A stretch of 64,000 nt of DNA from positions 1 to 64,000 of the forward strand of contig NZ_BBUZ01000026.1 in NCBI RefSeq assembly GCF_001417735.1, given 5' to 3'. The position numbers and the translations under genes were made by a program. The notes under the pieces were generated by a model that saw nothing but the letters and a program-made list of their open reading frames with translations, was not told the origin of the DNA and did no database searches. The stretch comes from Streptomyces sp. NBRC 110028. Lineage in GTDB: Bacteria > Actinomycetota > Actinomycetes > Streptomycetales > Streptomycetaceae. Each line of letters starts with the position of its first letter. The stretch's first letter is position 1. Of the stretch, positions 1 through 8,666 are shown in pieces.

Positions 1-97
1 CGTATATCTTCACCACCTCCCCGGTGAGGGACCCCGGTGGCGCTACCGGTAGAGTCATGGGGCATCATCGGCTGATTCCCTCACAGGAGGCCCCCGG

Positions 98-706
98 GTG
101 GAGGTTCAGGAGACACGGGTCCAGACGGATCGTGTACTCACCATCCCGAACATCCTCAGCACCGCTCGCCTCTTCGGCGTACCGCTTTTCCTGTGGCTGA
201 TCCTCCGGCCCGAGTTCGGCGGGCCCAAGAGCGACCTCTGGGCCCTGCTGGTGCTGGCGCTCAGCGGCGTGAGTGACTATCTGGACGGGATGCTGGCCCG
301 TCGCTGGAACCAGATCAGCAGCCTTGGCCGCATCCTCGACCCGGCCGCCGACCGGCTCTACATTCTGTCCACGCTCATCGGCCTCACCTGGCGGGACATC
401 CTGCCGCTCTGGCTACCGGTGGTGCTCCTCGCCCGCGAGGTCGTGCTCGTTGCCATGGTGTGGATCCTGCGGCGCCACGGCTATCCGCCGCCCCAGGTGA
501 ACTTCCTCGGCAAGGCGGCGACGTTCAACCTCATGTACGCCTTCCCCTTGCTCCTTCTGAGTGATGGAAGTGGCCCACTTCACACGACCGCCGCTATTTT
601 CGGATGGGCGTTCGCCGGATGGGGTACAACACTCTATTGGTGGGCAGGAGTCCTCTACGTGGTTCAGGTCCGCCGGCTGGTGAAGGCGGACGCCGCGGCC
701 GACTGA
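98..706 (+). CDS. CDP-alcohol phosphatidyltransferase family protein (PgsA2-like)
   Basis: This is an integral membrane enzyme that would transfer a phosphatidyl group from CDP-diacylglycerol to an alcohol in phospholipid synthesis. The full CDP-OH-P motif is present: D63-G64, A67-R68, G77, D81 and D85, followed by several hydrophobic membrane segments. The length of 202 aa is normal for the family. The GTG start at 98 has an AGGAGG site at 85-90. It opens the same gene order as Rv1822 (pgsA2) in Mycobacterium. The alcohol acceptor cannot be read from the sequence, so phosphatidylglycerophosphate, inositol-phosphate and cardiolipin-type activities all remain possible. Confidence 0.9.
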   Translation: MEVQETRVQTDRVLTIPNILSTARLFGVPLFLWLILRPEFGGPKSDLWALLVLALSGVSDYLDGMLARRWNQISSLGRILDPAADRLYILSTLIGLTWRDILPLWLPVVLLAREVVLVAMVWILRRHGYPPPQVNFLGKAATFNLMYAFPLLLLSDGSGPLHTTAAIFGWAFAGWGTTLYWWAGVLYVVQVRRLVKADAAAD

Positions 707-815
707 GTTCGCCGCCTTGGGCAGCCCAGGACCGGGTGCCCGTAGCGATTTCACGGGCCATCGGGCGTGCGCGGTCGGCGTGACCGTCATCTCTTTCGAG
801 GAGGACGCTTCCGAC

Positions 816-3311
816 ATGAAGGCCGTCGTAATGGCAGGGGGCGAGGGAACTCGTCTGCGCCCGATGACCGCGACCATGCCCAAACCGCTGCTTCCCGTGG
901 CCAACAGGCCGATCATGGAGCATGTGTTGCGGCTGCTCAAGCGGCATGGCCTGTCCGAGACCGTGGTCACCGTGCAGTTCCTCGCGTCTCTGGTCAAGAA
1001 CTACTTCGGGGACGGCGAGGAGCTCGGCATGGAGCTCACCTACGCCAACGAGGAGAAGCCGCTCGGCACCGCGGGGAGCGTCAAGAACGCGGAAGAGGCG
1101 CTCAAGGACGACGCCTTTCTGGTGATCTCGGGTGATGCCCTGACCGACTTCGACCTGACCGAGCTGATCAATTTTCATAAGGAAAAGGGCGCGATGGTCA
1201 CGGTGTGCCTGACCAGGGTCCCCAATCCGCTTGAATTTGGAATCACCATCGTCGACGAGGCGGGCCAGGTCGAGCGCTTCCTCGAAAAGCCCACCTGGGG
1301 CCAGGTCTTCTCGGACACGGTCAACACCGGCATCTATGTCATGGAGCCCGAAGTCTTCGACTATGTCGACCCCGACGTGCCCGTCGACTGGTCCGGTGAT
1401 GTCTTCCCGCAGCTCATGAAGGAGGGCAAGCCCATCTTCGGCTATGTTGCCGAGGGCTACTGGGAGGACGTCGGCACCCATGAGAGCTATGTGAAGGCCC
1501 AGGCCGATGTGCTCGAGGGAAAGGTCGACGTCGAACTCGACGGCTTCGAGATCTCGCCCGGCGTCTGGATCGCCGAAGGCGCGGAGGTACATCCGGAGTC
1601 CGTGCTCCGCGGCCCGCTCTACATCGGTGACTACGCCAAGGTTGAAGCCGGGGCCGAGATCCGGGAGCACACCGTCGTCGGCTCCAACGTCGTCGTGAAG
1701 ACCGGCGCCTTCCTCCACAAGGCCGTCGTCCATGACAACGTTTACGTGGGCCAGCAGAGCAATCTGCGCGGCTGTGTGATCGGCAAGAACACCGACATCA
1801 TGCGCGCCTCCCGCATCGAGGACGGGGCGGTGATCGGCGACGAATGTCTGATCGGTGAGGAATCGATCGTCCAGGGGAACGTCCGGGTCTATCCGTTCAA
1901 GACCATCGAAGCGGGCGCGTTCGTCAACACCTCGGTCATCTGGGAGTCCCGGGGACAGGCCCACCTCTTCGGGGCCCGCGGCGTATCCGGGATCCTGAAT
2001 GTGGAGATCACCCCCGAGCTGGCGGTACGGCTGGCCGGCGCGTATGCCACGACCCTCAAGAAGGGCTCCACGGTCACCACGGCGCGCGACCACTCCCGAG
2101 GCGCCCGCGCCCTGAAGCGGGCCATGATCTCCGCCCTGCAGACGAGCGCCATCGACGTCCGGGACCTGGAGAACGTGCCGCTGCCGGTGGCCCGCCAGCA
2201 GACGGCCCGGGGGAGCGCCGGCGGCATCATGATCCGTACTTCACCCGGCGTTCCCGACTCCGTGGACATCATGTTCTTCGACGAGCGCGGCGCCGATCTG
2301 TCCGCCGGTGGCCAGCGCAAGCTGGACCGGGTCTACGCGCGCCAGGAATACCGCCGGGCGTTCCCCGGAGAGATCGGTGACCTGAGCTTCCCGTCGAGCG
2401 TTTTCGACTCGTACACCGGCTCCCTGCTGCGGGCCACGGACGTCAGCGGCATCGCCGAGTCCGGTCTCAAGGTCGTGGTGGACGCCGCGAACGGCAGCGC
2501 CGGGCTCGTCCTCCCCAGCCTGCTGGGGCGGCTCGGAGTGGACGCGCTGACGATCAACCCGGGGCTGGACGAGTCGCGCCCCACCGAGACCGCCGACGGC
2601 CGCCGCTCCGGGCTCGCCCGGCTCGGGGAGATCGTCGCTTCGGCCCGCGCGGCCTTCGGGGTCCGTTTCGACCCCGTCGGGGAGCGGTTCTCCCTCGTGG
2701 ACGAGCGTGGCCGCATCGTCGAGGACGACCGGGCCCTGCTGGTGATGCTGGACCTGGTGGCCGCGGAGCGCCGCAGCGGACGGGTGGCGCTGCCGGTGAC
2801 CACGACCCGTATCGCCGAGCAGGTCGCGGCGTACCACGGCACCCAGGTGGAGTGGACGACGACCGCGGCGGACGATCTGACCCGGGTCGCCCGATCGGAG
2901 ACGACGATCTTCGGCGGCGACGGCCGCGGCGGCTTCATCATCCCCGAGTTCAGCAGCGTCTTCGACGGTACGGCCGCCTTCGTCAGGCTCATCGGGCTGG
3001 TGGCGCGTACCCAGCTGACCCTCAGTCAGATCGACGCGCGGATTCCGCGGGCCCACGTGCAGCGGCGGGACCTGGCCACCCCCTGGGCGGTCAAGGGCCT
3101 GGTCATGCGGCATGTGGTGGAGGCCGCCGGCGACCGGTCGGTGGACACCACCGACGGGGTCCGGGTGGTGGAGGCCGACGGCCGCTGGGTGATGGTGCTG
3201 CCCGACCCGGCCGAGGCCGTCACCCATCTGTGGGCGGAGGGTCCGGACGACGCGTCCGCGCAGGCGCTGCTCGACGAGTGGGCCGGTGTCGTGGACAGCG
3301 CGGGCCGCTGA
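816..3311 (+). CDS. Mannose-1-phosphate guanylyltransferase-like / phosphomannomutase-like fusion protein
   Basis: This 831-aa protein has three parts. An N-terminal nucleotidyltransferase domain carries the GGEGTRLRP signature at residues 8-16 and should make an NDP-sugar from a sugar 1-phosphate. Left-handed hexapeptide repeats follow at roughly 240-370. A phosphohexomutase-like domain fills about 380-820. ATG 816 is preferred over the upstream in-frame start at 717 because the conserved domain begins exactly there and GAGGAGG lies upstream at 799-805. In the C-terminal domain the usual TASHNP phosphoserine loop reads IRTSPGVPD (about residue 470), and the DGDxDR metal loop appears as FDPVGERF (about 617). 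The mutase half therefore looks inactive and may be regulatory. Homologues in Streptomyces are annotated as mannose-1-phosphate guanylyltransferase. The substrate is inferred. Confidence 0.85.
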   Translation: MKAVVMAGGEGTRLRPMTATMPKPLLPVANRPIMEHVLRLLKRHGLSETVVTVQFLASLVKNYFGDGEELGMELTYANEEKPLGTAGSVKNAEEALKDDAFLVISGDALTDFDLTELINFHKEKGAMVTVCLTRVPNPLEFGITIVDEAGQVERFLEKPTWGQVFSDTVNTGIYVMEPEVFDYVDPDVPVDWSGDVFPQLMKEGKPIFGYVAEGYWEDVGTHESYVKAQADVLEGKVDVELDGFEISPGVWIAEGAEVHPESVLRGPLYIGDYAKVEAGAEIREHTVVGSNVVVKTGAFLHKAVVHDNVYVGQQSNLRGCVIGKNTDIMRASRIEDGAVIGDECLIGEESIVQGNVRVYPFKTIEAGAFVNTSVIWESRGQAHLFGARGVSGILNVEITPELAVRLAGAYATTLKKGSTVTTARDHSRGARALKRAMISALQTSAIDVRDLENVPLPVARQQTARGSAGGIMIRTSPGVPDSVDIMFFDERGADLSAGGQRKLDRVYARQEYRRAFPGEIGDLSFPSSVFDSYTGSLLRATDVSGIAESGLKVVVDAANGSAGLVLPSLLGRLGVDALTINPGLDESRPTETADGRRSGLARLGEIVASARAAFGVRFDPVGERFSLVDERGRIVEDDRALLVMLDLVAAERRSGRVALPVTTTRIAEQVAAYHGTQVEWTTTAADDLTRVARSETTIFGGDGRGGFIIPEFSSVFDGTAAFVRLIGLVARTQLTLSQIDARIPRAHVQRRDLATPWAVKGLVMRHVVEAAGDRSVDTTDGVRVVEADGRWVMVLPDPAEAVTHLWAEGPDDASAQALLDEWAGVVDSAGR

Positions 3312-3325
3312 TCCGGGGATCTTCC

Positions 3326-3343
3326 ACGGGTTCTTGAACCCGT
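3326..3343. promoter_or_regulatory. Palindrome after the nucleotidyltransferase gene
   Basis: The 8-bp arms ACGGGTTC and GAACCCGT are separated by TT, 14 bp past the stop codon at 3311. It could be a small hairpin or a protein site. It does not match the actinobacterial LexA box. The function is unknown. Confidence 0.4.
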
Positions 3344-3354
3344 TTGAACACGTT

Positions 3355-3416
3355 GGGGCGCCGTCTCCCGGCCCCGTATCCGGCACGCCGGTGGGGCCAT
3401 TGGGAGACGGCGCCCC
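3355..3416. terminator. Large perfect inverted repeat before the DUF881 operon
   Basis: Fifteen-base perfect arms (GGGGCGCCGTCTCCC and its complement, at 3355-3369 and 3402-3416) enclose a second stem, GGCCCC/GGGGCC. The hairpin lies between the nucleotidyltransferase stop and the DUF881 start at 3429. There is no T-run. A factor-assisted terminator of the Streptomyces type is the simplest reading, but only 12 bp remain before the next gene, so it may instead act in the 5' leader. Confidence 0.6.
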
Positions 3417-3428
3417 CGACGTGCGACG

Positions 3429-4361
3429 ATGTGCGGCATGTCGCAGCAGCCCCCCGTTCGGAGCACAACAACGCCGCGGCCGCGCCTCGACGCGTCCATG
3501 TCGCTGCTGACCAACGTGATGGACCACAGCCTCGACGACGGCTACGCCGAGGCGGCCGCGCGGCGCGGCGAGACCGGCCGGTCCCGCCTGCCGCGCACCC
3601 TGCGCGGGCGGCTGACCGTGGCCCTCGGCCTGGTGATGGTGGCGGTCGTGGTCACCATCGGGGCCGCCGAGGCCCGGATATCGGCGCCGACGCTGGCCAA
3701 GGAGCGGGGAGAACTCATCGACCGCATCGAGTCGGGGAACGCGAAGGCGGACCGGCTCACCAAGAGCGTGGACACGCTCCGCGGCGAGGTGGAGGAGAAG
3801 CAGCGGCAGGCGCTGCAGAAGCACGGGGGAGCCAAGGGGGACCTGGTGGCGCTGCTCTCGGGGGCGACCCAGGTGTCCGGCCCCGGCGTCAAGCTGGTGG
3901 TCGACGACGCCAAGCAGTCGGCGTCGGGGGGCGGCGGGGGCCCCAGGGAGAGCAACGACTTCTCCGATACGGGGCGGGTGCGCGACCACGACATGCAGCG
4001 CGTCGTCAATGGCCTGTGGGAGTCGGGCGCCGAGGCCGTCGCGATCAACGGACAGCGGCTGACGGCGCTGTCGGCGATCAGGGCCGCGGGAGACGCCATA
4101 CTGGTCGACAACAAGCCGCTGGCGCCGCCGTACACGGTGCTCGCGGTGGGGGACGGGCAGCGGCTGAGCACCGCTTTCCAGGACAGTGCCGATGGCCAGT
4201 ACCTGCACGTGCTGCAGGAGAACTACGACATCCGCACGAGCATTTCCGCCCAGGACACGGTTCGGCTGCCGGCCGCGCCGAGCCTCATCGTACGTAGCGC
4301 AGAACCGATAGCCGGCGGCGCCGGCAACGGTGGCACCGAAACAGGGAAGGGCACATCGTGA
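3429..4361 (+). CDS. DUF881 family membrane-anchored protein
   Basis: This 310-aa protein has a cytoplasmic N-terminus, one membrane helix at about 61-80, a charged coiled-coil stretch at about 88-130, and the extracytoplasmic DUF881 domain. The family's biochemical role is not known. Its genes sit beside Sbp and near cell-division and envelope genes across Actinobacteria (Rv1823-Rv1825 order), which suggests an envelope or division role. There is no clear ribosome site, and ATG 3429 or ATG 3438 could be the start. The last four bases overlap the next gene (GTGA), so translation is likely coupled. A paralogue lies two genes downstream. Confidence 0.85.
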   Translation: MCGMSQQPPVRSTTTPRPRLDASMSLLTNVMDHSLDDGYAEAAARRGETGRSRLPRTLRGRLTVALGLVMVAVVVTIGAAEARISAPTLAKERGELIDRIESGNAKADRLTKSVDTLRGEVEEKQRQALQKHGGAKGDLVALLSGATQVSGPGVKLVVDDAKQSASGGGGGPRESNDFSDTGRVRDHDMQRVVNGLWESGAEAVAINGQRLTALSAIRAAGDAILVDNKPLAPPYTVLAVGDGQRLSTAFQDSADGQYLHVLQENYDIRTSISAQDTVRLPAAPSLIVRSAEPIAGGAGNGGTETGKGTS

Positions 4362-4690
4362 TCGCCGTATTGGGCCTGATCGTGGGAGTCGTGGTCGGAC
4401 TGGTGGTCCGACCCGTGGTGCCGACGGTGGTCGAGCCCTATCTGCCGATCGCCGTCGTCGCGGCACTCGACGCCGTGTTCGGCGGCTTCCGGGCGATGCT
4501 GGACGGGATCTTCGACGACAAGGTCTTCGTCGTATCGTTCCTGTCCAATGTGGTGGTGGCCGCACTGATCGTCTTCCTCGGTGACAAGCTCGGCGTCGGC
4601 GCCCAGCTGTCCACCGGCGTCGTGGTCGTCCTCGGCATCCGCATCTTCTCCAACGCTGCCGCGATCCGTCGGCATGTGTTCCGGGCGTGA
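4358..4690 (+). CDS. Small basic protein, DUF1290 (Sbp family)
   Basis: This 110-aa membrane protein is mostly hydrophobic, with helices at about 1-25, 60-80 and 85-105. It belongs to the DUF1290/Sbp family, found near division genes in Gram-positive bacteria. The exact function is unknown. The GTG start at 4358 overlaps the upstream stop by 4 bp, and its own stop overlaps the next GTG by 4 bp, so the three genes form one tightly coupled operon. The DUF881-Sbp-DUF881 arrangement matches Rv1823-Rv1825. Confidence 0.85.
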   Translation: MIAVLGLIVGVVVGLVVRPVVPTVVEPYLPIAVVAALDAVFGGFRAMLDGIFDDKVFVVSFLSNVVVAALIVFLGDKLGVGAQLSTGVVVVLGIRIFSNAAAIRRHVFRA

Positions 4691-6210
4691 GGCCGATGAC
4701 GACCGACGACACCCCCGAGAAGCCCCAGAACTCCGAGCAGTCCGAGCAGGCCGAGCGGCCGGAGAGGGCGGGAACGCCCGAGCGGTCCGCGGCACCGCGC
4801 GAACCGGAGCGCCCGGAGCGCCCGGAGCCAGCCGAGCGAGCGGGGAAGGCCGACCAGCCCGAACGGCCCCAGCGGCCTGAGCAGGCCGAGAAGCCCCGGC
4901 CGGCCGAGTCGCGCGAGAAGCGGGCCACGGCCGAGAAGCGCGACGCCGAGCAGCCCGAGCGGCCCGAGCAGTCCGCGAAGCCGAGCCGGCAGGGCCCACC
5001 CCAGCGGCCCGCCGCGCCCGAGCGGCCCCGTAGCGCCGGGCGGCCCGCCGCCTCCGCGCCGCCCGGGAAGCCGCGCGCGCAGGGCGGGCCGGAGCAGCGG
5101 GCGGTCCCGCCGCGGCCGTCGCTGCCCAAGCCGCCGGAGAAGCGCGCCGCGACCGGGAGGCCCGAGCAGCCCGGAGCGCCGGAGAAGCACAAGGCCGCCC
5201 CGCGGAAGCCGCAGGCTCCCCAGGCGACGCCCTCCGGCCCGGGCGGCCCCAAGGGCCCCGCCCGCCCCGCACTGAGGGCCCCGCTGCCGCAGAGCGCCCC
5301 GCCCGGCGGCGCGGCCCCCAAGGGCGCCCCGCCCCGGGGCCCGGCCGCCGCCGGCCGGCCCCCGGCCCCGGTGCCGAACGGGCGGCGCCCGTCCGATGGC
5401 GCGAGCAGCGGCGGCGGGCCGGCGAACGGACCGGGGCAGCAGCGCGCCGGGTCCGAGCCCGGCGGGAAGCCCGAGGGCGCGGAGGAGGCGCTGACCGGGC
5501 GGCAGCGCCTGCTGAAGGGCGTATGGCCGCCCCGGGTGACCCGGGCGCAGCTGATCGTCGCCGTGCTGCTGTTCGGGCTGGGTCTCGGCCTGGCCATCCA
5601 GGTGCGTTCGACCAACGAGAACAGCGTGCTGCGCGGGGCCCGCCAGGAGGACCTGGTGCGGATCCTGGACGAGCTGGACTCGCGCACCCAGCGGCTGCAG
5701 GACGAGAAGCGCCGTCTGGACAATCAGCGCACCGAGCTGGAGAACAGCTCGGACCAGGCGGAGGAGGCCCGCAAGCAGACGCTCCAGAAGGAGCAGCAGC
5801 TGGGCGTGCTCGCGGGCACGGTCGCCGCGCAGGGGCCGGGGATCACGATCACCATCCACGACGCCCAGGGCTCCGTGGAGGCCGACATGCTGCTCGACAC
5901 GGTGCAGGAGCTGCGGGCGGCGGGCGCCGAGGCGATCCAGATCGGCTCCGTGCGGGTGGTCGCCAATTCCTATTTCTCGGACGTCGGCGGCTCCGTGGCG
6001 ATCGATGGACGGAAAGTGACGCAGCCGTACGTCGTGAAGGTGATCGGCAAGCCGGAGGATCTGGAGCCGGCACTGAACATTCCGGGCGGAGTGGTGCAGA
6101 GTCTGGAGAAGGAGCAGGCCACCGTGTCCGTCCGGCGGGAGAAGAAGATCGTTGTGGATGCCTTGCGGTCGGGGAAGAGCCCTGACTACGCTCGGTCGTC
6201 ATCACGGTGA
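4687..6210 (+). CDS. DUF881 family protein with long Pro/Glu/Arg-rich cytoplasmic region
   Basis: This protein of 507 aa has an unusual first half. Residues 1 to about 275 are low-complexity Pro/Glu/Arg/Ala sequence with many PERPE- and EQ-type repeats, predicted disordered and cytoplasmic. A single membrane helix follows at about 287-306, then a coiled coil at about 320-375 and the DUF881 domain to the C-terminus. The GTG start at 4687 overlaps the Sbp stop by 4 bp. ATG 4696 is an alternative. Compared with its upstream paralogue (310 aa), the difference is almost entirely the disordered tail, which could be a docking platform. The function is unknown. The gene ends an operon of three. Confidence 0.85.
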   Translation: MRPMTTDDTPEKPQNSEQSEQAERPERAGTPERSAAPREPERPERPEPAERAGKADQPERPQRPEQAEKPRPAESREKRATAEKRDAEQPERPEQSAKPSRQGPPQRPAAPERPRSAGRPAASAPPGKPRAQGGPEQRAVPPRPSLPKPPEKRAATGRPEQPGAPEKHKAAPRKPQAPQATPSGPGGPKGPARPALRAPLPQSAPPGGAAPKGAPPRGPAAAGRPPAPVPNGRRPSDGASSGGGPANGPGQQRAGSEPGGKPEGAEEALTGRQRLLKGVWPPRVTRAQLIVAVLLFGLGLGLAIQVRSTNENSVLRGARQEDLVRILDELDSRTQRLQDEKRRLDNQRTELENSSDQAEEARKQTLQKEQQLGVLAGTVAAQGPGITITIHDAQGSVEADMLLDTVQELRAAGAEAIQIGSVRVVANSYFSDVGGSVAIDGRKVTQPYVVKVIGKPEDLEPALNIPGGVVQSLEKEQATVSVRREKKIVVDALRSGKSPDYARSSSR

Positions 6211-6226
6211 GGCGGTTCGATATGGG

Positions 6227-6243
6227 GGTCTCTCGGGGAGACC
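6227..6243. promoter_or_regulatory. Short hairpin in the DUF881-FHA gap
   Basis: The arms GGTCTC and GAGACC enclose five bases, 16 bp after the DUF881 stop. It may be a weak terminator or processing site in the 193-bp gap before the FHA gene. I see nothing else firm in that gap. Confidence 0.3.
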
Positions 6244-6403
6244 ATGTGGATGCGGGGGGTCGACGCACCAGAAGAGTCGCGCGTGATGGAAACTGTCTGG
6301 TGGTCACGGACGTTGTGAGGATGTCCGGACCGTCTGCTGGTGTGTGCATCGAGGGTTTGTCCTGCCCCACGGGCGGGTCTGTTTCAGTCAAGGGGAATCG
6401 CCC

Positions 6404-7198
6404 GTGAAGTTGTTCGGGAAGTTGTTCGGGAAGAGTGCACGCCAGGACGGCGGCAGCGGCACCGCTCGCCACCGCGCGGGGCGTGCTGCGGACGAGAGCG
6501 GAGGGGGGAGCGAGGAGCGGCCGCTGTTCCGGGATCAGGTCGGCGGCCAGGGCGGTGACATTTCGGGCGGCCAGGGCGCGTCTTCTGTTGACCCCTCGGC
6601 GGCCGGGCGCATAGGTTTCGAGGACTCATCGGCCTCGCGGAGTGCTGGAGGTCCCGGATTGCCTGTTTGTACGAGGTGCGGGCATCGGAACGCGGAGGAC
6701 AGCCGGTTCTGCTCCAATTGCGGCGCGCCGCTGCGCGGCCAGGCGCCCTCGGAGCGTGCCTCCGAGACCACGTCGACGATCTCCATTTCCGGCATCGAGG
6801 CGTACGACTCCGAGGTGACCGGGCAGAATCCGCTGCCGTCGCTCAGCCCGGAGGCCCAGGCCGCCGTGGAGGCGCTGCCGCTGGGTTCCGCGCTGCTGGT
6901 GGTCCGCCGCGGGCCGAACTCGGGCAGTCGCTTCCTGCTGGACAGCGATCTGACCACGGCCGGACGCCACCCCCAGAGCGACATCTTCCTGGATGACGTG
7001 ACGGTCTCCCGCCGCCATGTGGAGTTCCGGCGCGGCCAGGACGGCAGCTTCACCGTCGCCGATGTCGGCAGCCTCAACGGGACGTACGTCAACCGGGAGC
7101 AGATCGATGCGCCGGTGGTCGTGAACAGCGGCGACGAGGTGCAGATCGGTAAGTACCGGCTGGTCTTCTACCCGAGCCAGCGGGGCGTCGGCATCTGA
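6404..7198 (+). CDS. garA: GarA-like FHA domain protein with zinc ribbon
   Basis: This 264-aa cytoplasmic protein has a double-cysteine zinc ribbon (C89, C92, C103, C106), an ETTS sequence at 121-124, and an FHA phosphothreonine-binding domain at about 163-255 with G187-R188, S202, H205 and N225-G226. In GarA and OdhI, an ETTS motif just before the FHA domain is phosphorylated by Ser/Thr kinases, which switches inhibition of 2-oxoglutarate-using enzymes. The same role is inferred here. GTG 6404 is chosen because it follows an AAGGGGA site. An upstream in-frame GTG at 6344 would add a poor leader. Its position between DUF881 and the FtsR-like MerR matches Rv1827. The zinc ribbon and long N-terminus are extra compared with GarA. 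Confidence 0.85.
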   Translation: MKLFGKLFGKSARQDGGSGTARHRAGRAADESGGGSEERPLFRDQVGGQGGDISGGQGASSVDPSAAGRIGFEDSSASRSAGGPGLPVCTRCGHRNAEDSRFCSNCGAPLRGQAPSERASETTSTISISGIEAYDSEVTGQNPLPSLSPEAQAAVEALPLGSALLVVRRGPNSGSRFLLDSDLTTAGRHPQSDIFLDDVTVSRRHVEFRRGQDGSFTVADVGSLNGTYVNREQIDAPVVVNSGDEVQIGKYRLVFYPSQRGVGI

Positions 7199-7219
7199 CC
7201 CGTCAGGGGAGGTCCGTCC

Positions 7220-7972
7220 ATGCTTCAGACACCGTCGGGCGGTGCCGGTACCGGCACCGCCCCCGCGGGCGGCCGGTCCATGAGCATCGGCGCCGTCCTG
7301 AATCTGCTGCGGGACGAGTTCCCCGAAGTCACCATCTCCAAGATCCGTTTCTTGGAGGCCGAAGGGCTGGTGGAGCCGCGGCGCACGCCGTCGGGCTACC
7401 GCAAGTTCAGCCAGGAGGATGTGGAGCGGCTCGCTCTCATCCTCCGCATGCAGCGTGACCACTACCTGCCACTCAAGGTCATCCGGGAACACCTGGAGGC
7501 CCTGGAGCGGGGTGAGCGGCCGCAGCTTCCTGCCGTTTCGCAGGGGGCGCGGCCGCATGAGCTGCTGGGGCCAGGAGCCCGGGACATTCCGCAAAGCCCG
7601 ACCGTGGCCCGGGTGGGCCGGGCCGAGCTGCTGGCATCCGCCCAGGTCAGCGAGGCGGAGCTGGCCGACTGGGAGTCGTACGGGCTGATCGTGCACGGCG
7701 AGGACGGCGGCTACGACGTCGAAGCGGTGACGGTCGCCCGGCTGCTCGCCGAGCTGGGCCGCTTCGGTCTTGAGTCACGTCATTTGCGGATCATGAAAGC
7801 GGCCGCGGAGCGCGAGGCCGGACTGGTCGAGCAGGTGGTCGCACCGCTGCGGCTGCATCGAAACCCGCAGACCAGAGCGCATGCGGAGGCCAGTGCGCGC
7901 GAGCTGGCGACGCTCTCCGTCCGGCTGCACGCGGCCCTGGTGCAGTCGGCGCTGCGGGCCGCCGCACACTGA
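7220..7972 (+). CDS. ftsR: MerR-family regulator, FtsR-like
   Basis: This 250-aa DNA-binding protein has a MerR winged helix at about 22-95, containing SIGAVLNLL and the PRRTPSGYRKFS wing. A second helical region at about 140-250 lacks the metal-binding cysteines of classical MerR sensors. It matches the position and type of Rv1828 and of FtsR, the Corynebacterium activator of ftsZ. Control of ftsZ is inferred here. ATG 7220 has a GGGGAGGT site nearby and lies 21 bp after the FHA gene, so the two are probably cotranscribed. Confidence 0.82.
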   Translation: MLQTPSGGAGTGTAPAGGRSMSIGAVLNLLRDEFPEVTISKIRFLEAEGLVEPRRTPSGYRKFSQEDVERLALILRMQRDHYLPLKVIREHLEALERGERPQLPAVSQGARPHELLGPGARDIPQSPTVARVGRAELLASAQVSEAELADWESYGLIVHGEDGGYDVEAVTVARLLAELGRFGLESRHLRIMKAAAEREAGLVEQVVAPLRLHRNPQTRAHAEASARELATLSVRLHAALVQSALRAAAH

Positions 7973-8012
7973 TCGATCCGGCCCCGACTATCCAAACCGG
8001 CCGGGCACGTCC

Positions 8013-8018
8013 TAGGGT
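8013..8018 (+). promoter_or_regulatory. -10 box for leaderless DUF151 gene
   Basis: TAGGGT ends 7 nt before the GTG at 8025, and no ribosome site is visible. This spacing places the transcript start at the start codon. No convincing -35 is seen. Confidence 0.45.
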
Positions 8019-8024
8019 TGCTGT

Positions 8025-8498
8025 GTGAACGAGCTCGACGTCGTGGGTGTCCGGGTGGAAATGCCCTCCAACCAACCGATCGTGCTCCTGCGTGAAGTGG
8101 GAGGCGACCGCTACCTCCCCATCTGGATCGGACCAGGGGAGGCGACCGCGATCGCCTTCGCACAGCAGGGCATGGCTCCGGCACGCCCGCTGACCCACGA
8201 CCTTTTCAAAGACGTACTCGAAGCGGTCGGCCAGACGCTCACGGAGGTCCGGATCACGGATCTGCGGGAGGGGGTCTTCTACGCCGAGCTGGTCTTCGCC
8301 AGCGGTGTGGAGGTCAGTGCGCGGCCGTCCGACGCCATAGCGCTCGCGCTGCGCACCGGGACGCCGATCTACGGCAGCGACGGCGTGCTGGACGACGCCG
8401 GCATCGCCATCCCGGACGAGCAGGAGGACGAGGTGGAGAAGTTCCGCGAGTTCCTCGACCAGATCTCGCCCGAGGACTTCGGAAGCAGCAGCCAGTGA
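8025..8498 (+). CDS. Bifunctional nuclease family protein (DUF151)
   Basis: This 157-aa protein covers the whole DUF151 domain, including LPIWIGPGEATAIAFA and RPSDAIALALR, with an acidic C-terminal tail. Family members have been described with DNase and RNase activity, mainly from plants. The bacterial role is unclear. It lies between two MerR genes exactly as Rv1829 does. The GTG start at 8025 has a TAGGGT -10 box ending 7 nt upstream and no ribosome site, so a leaderless message is likely. Confidence 0.88.
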   Translation: MNELDVVGVRVEMPSNQPIVLLREVGGDRYLPIWIGPGEATAIAFAQQGMAPARPLTHDLFKDVLEAVGQTLTEVRITDLREGVFYAELVFASGVEVSARPSDAIALALRTGTPIYGSDGVLDDAGIAIPDEQEDEVEKFREFLDQISPEDFGSSSQ

Positions 8499-8580
8499 AG
8501 CGGTCTGCCGGTCCTCGCTAGCGCATTCGAGTAGCCTTTCCCGGACGAGGGACACGGGAAACCACTCTCAGGGTGATTAT

Positions 8581-8598
8581 CACTCGGCGTGCCGAGTG
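8581..8598. promoter_or_regulatory. Palindromic operator candidate upstream of the second MerR gene
   Basis: The perfect 8-bp arms CACTCGGC and GCCGAGTG are separated by GT, just upstream of the promoter at 8608-8636. The position and size suit a regulator site, perhaps for the MerR protein itself. Confidence 0.5.
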
Positions 8599-8607
8599 TG
8601 GCGATCG

Positions 8608-8636
8608 TTGACGCACCCCGGGTGACTGCCTACCTT
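8608..8636 (+). promoter_or_regulatory. Promoter of the second MerR gene
   Basis: TTGACG at 8608-8613 and TACCTT at 8631-8636 are 17 bp apart, a near-consensus housekeeping promoter. The predicted transcript start is near 8643. This places GTG 8589 upstream of the transcript and supports GTG 8667 as the real start. Confidence 0.65.
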
Positions 8637-8666
8637 CGAGGAGGCAGGTCGAGGACGGAGGTCGGC

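Noticed and set aside
3326..3343. Possible LexA/SOS box near the dinB neighbourhood
   Set aside because: The palindrome does not have the GAAC-N4-GTTC form and is 6 kb from dinB.
2241..5723. 1160-codon minus-strand open frame across the nucleotidyltransferase and DUF881 genes
   Set aside because: It is antisense to well-supported genes, has no recognisable domain and is rich in Arg/Gly/Pro. This is the usual effect of high GC in the third codon position.
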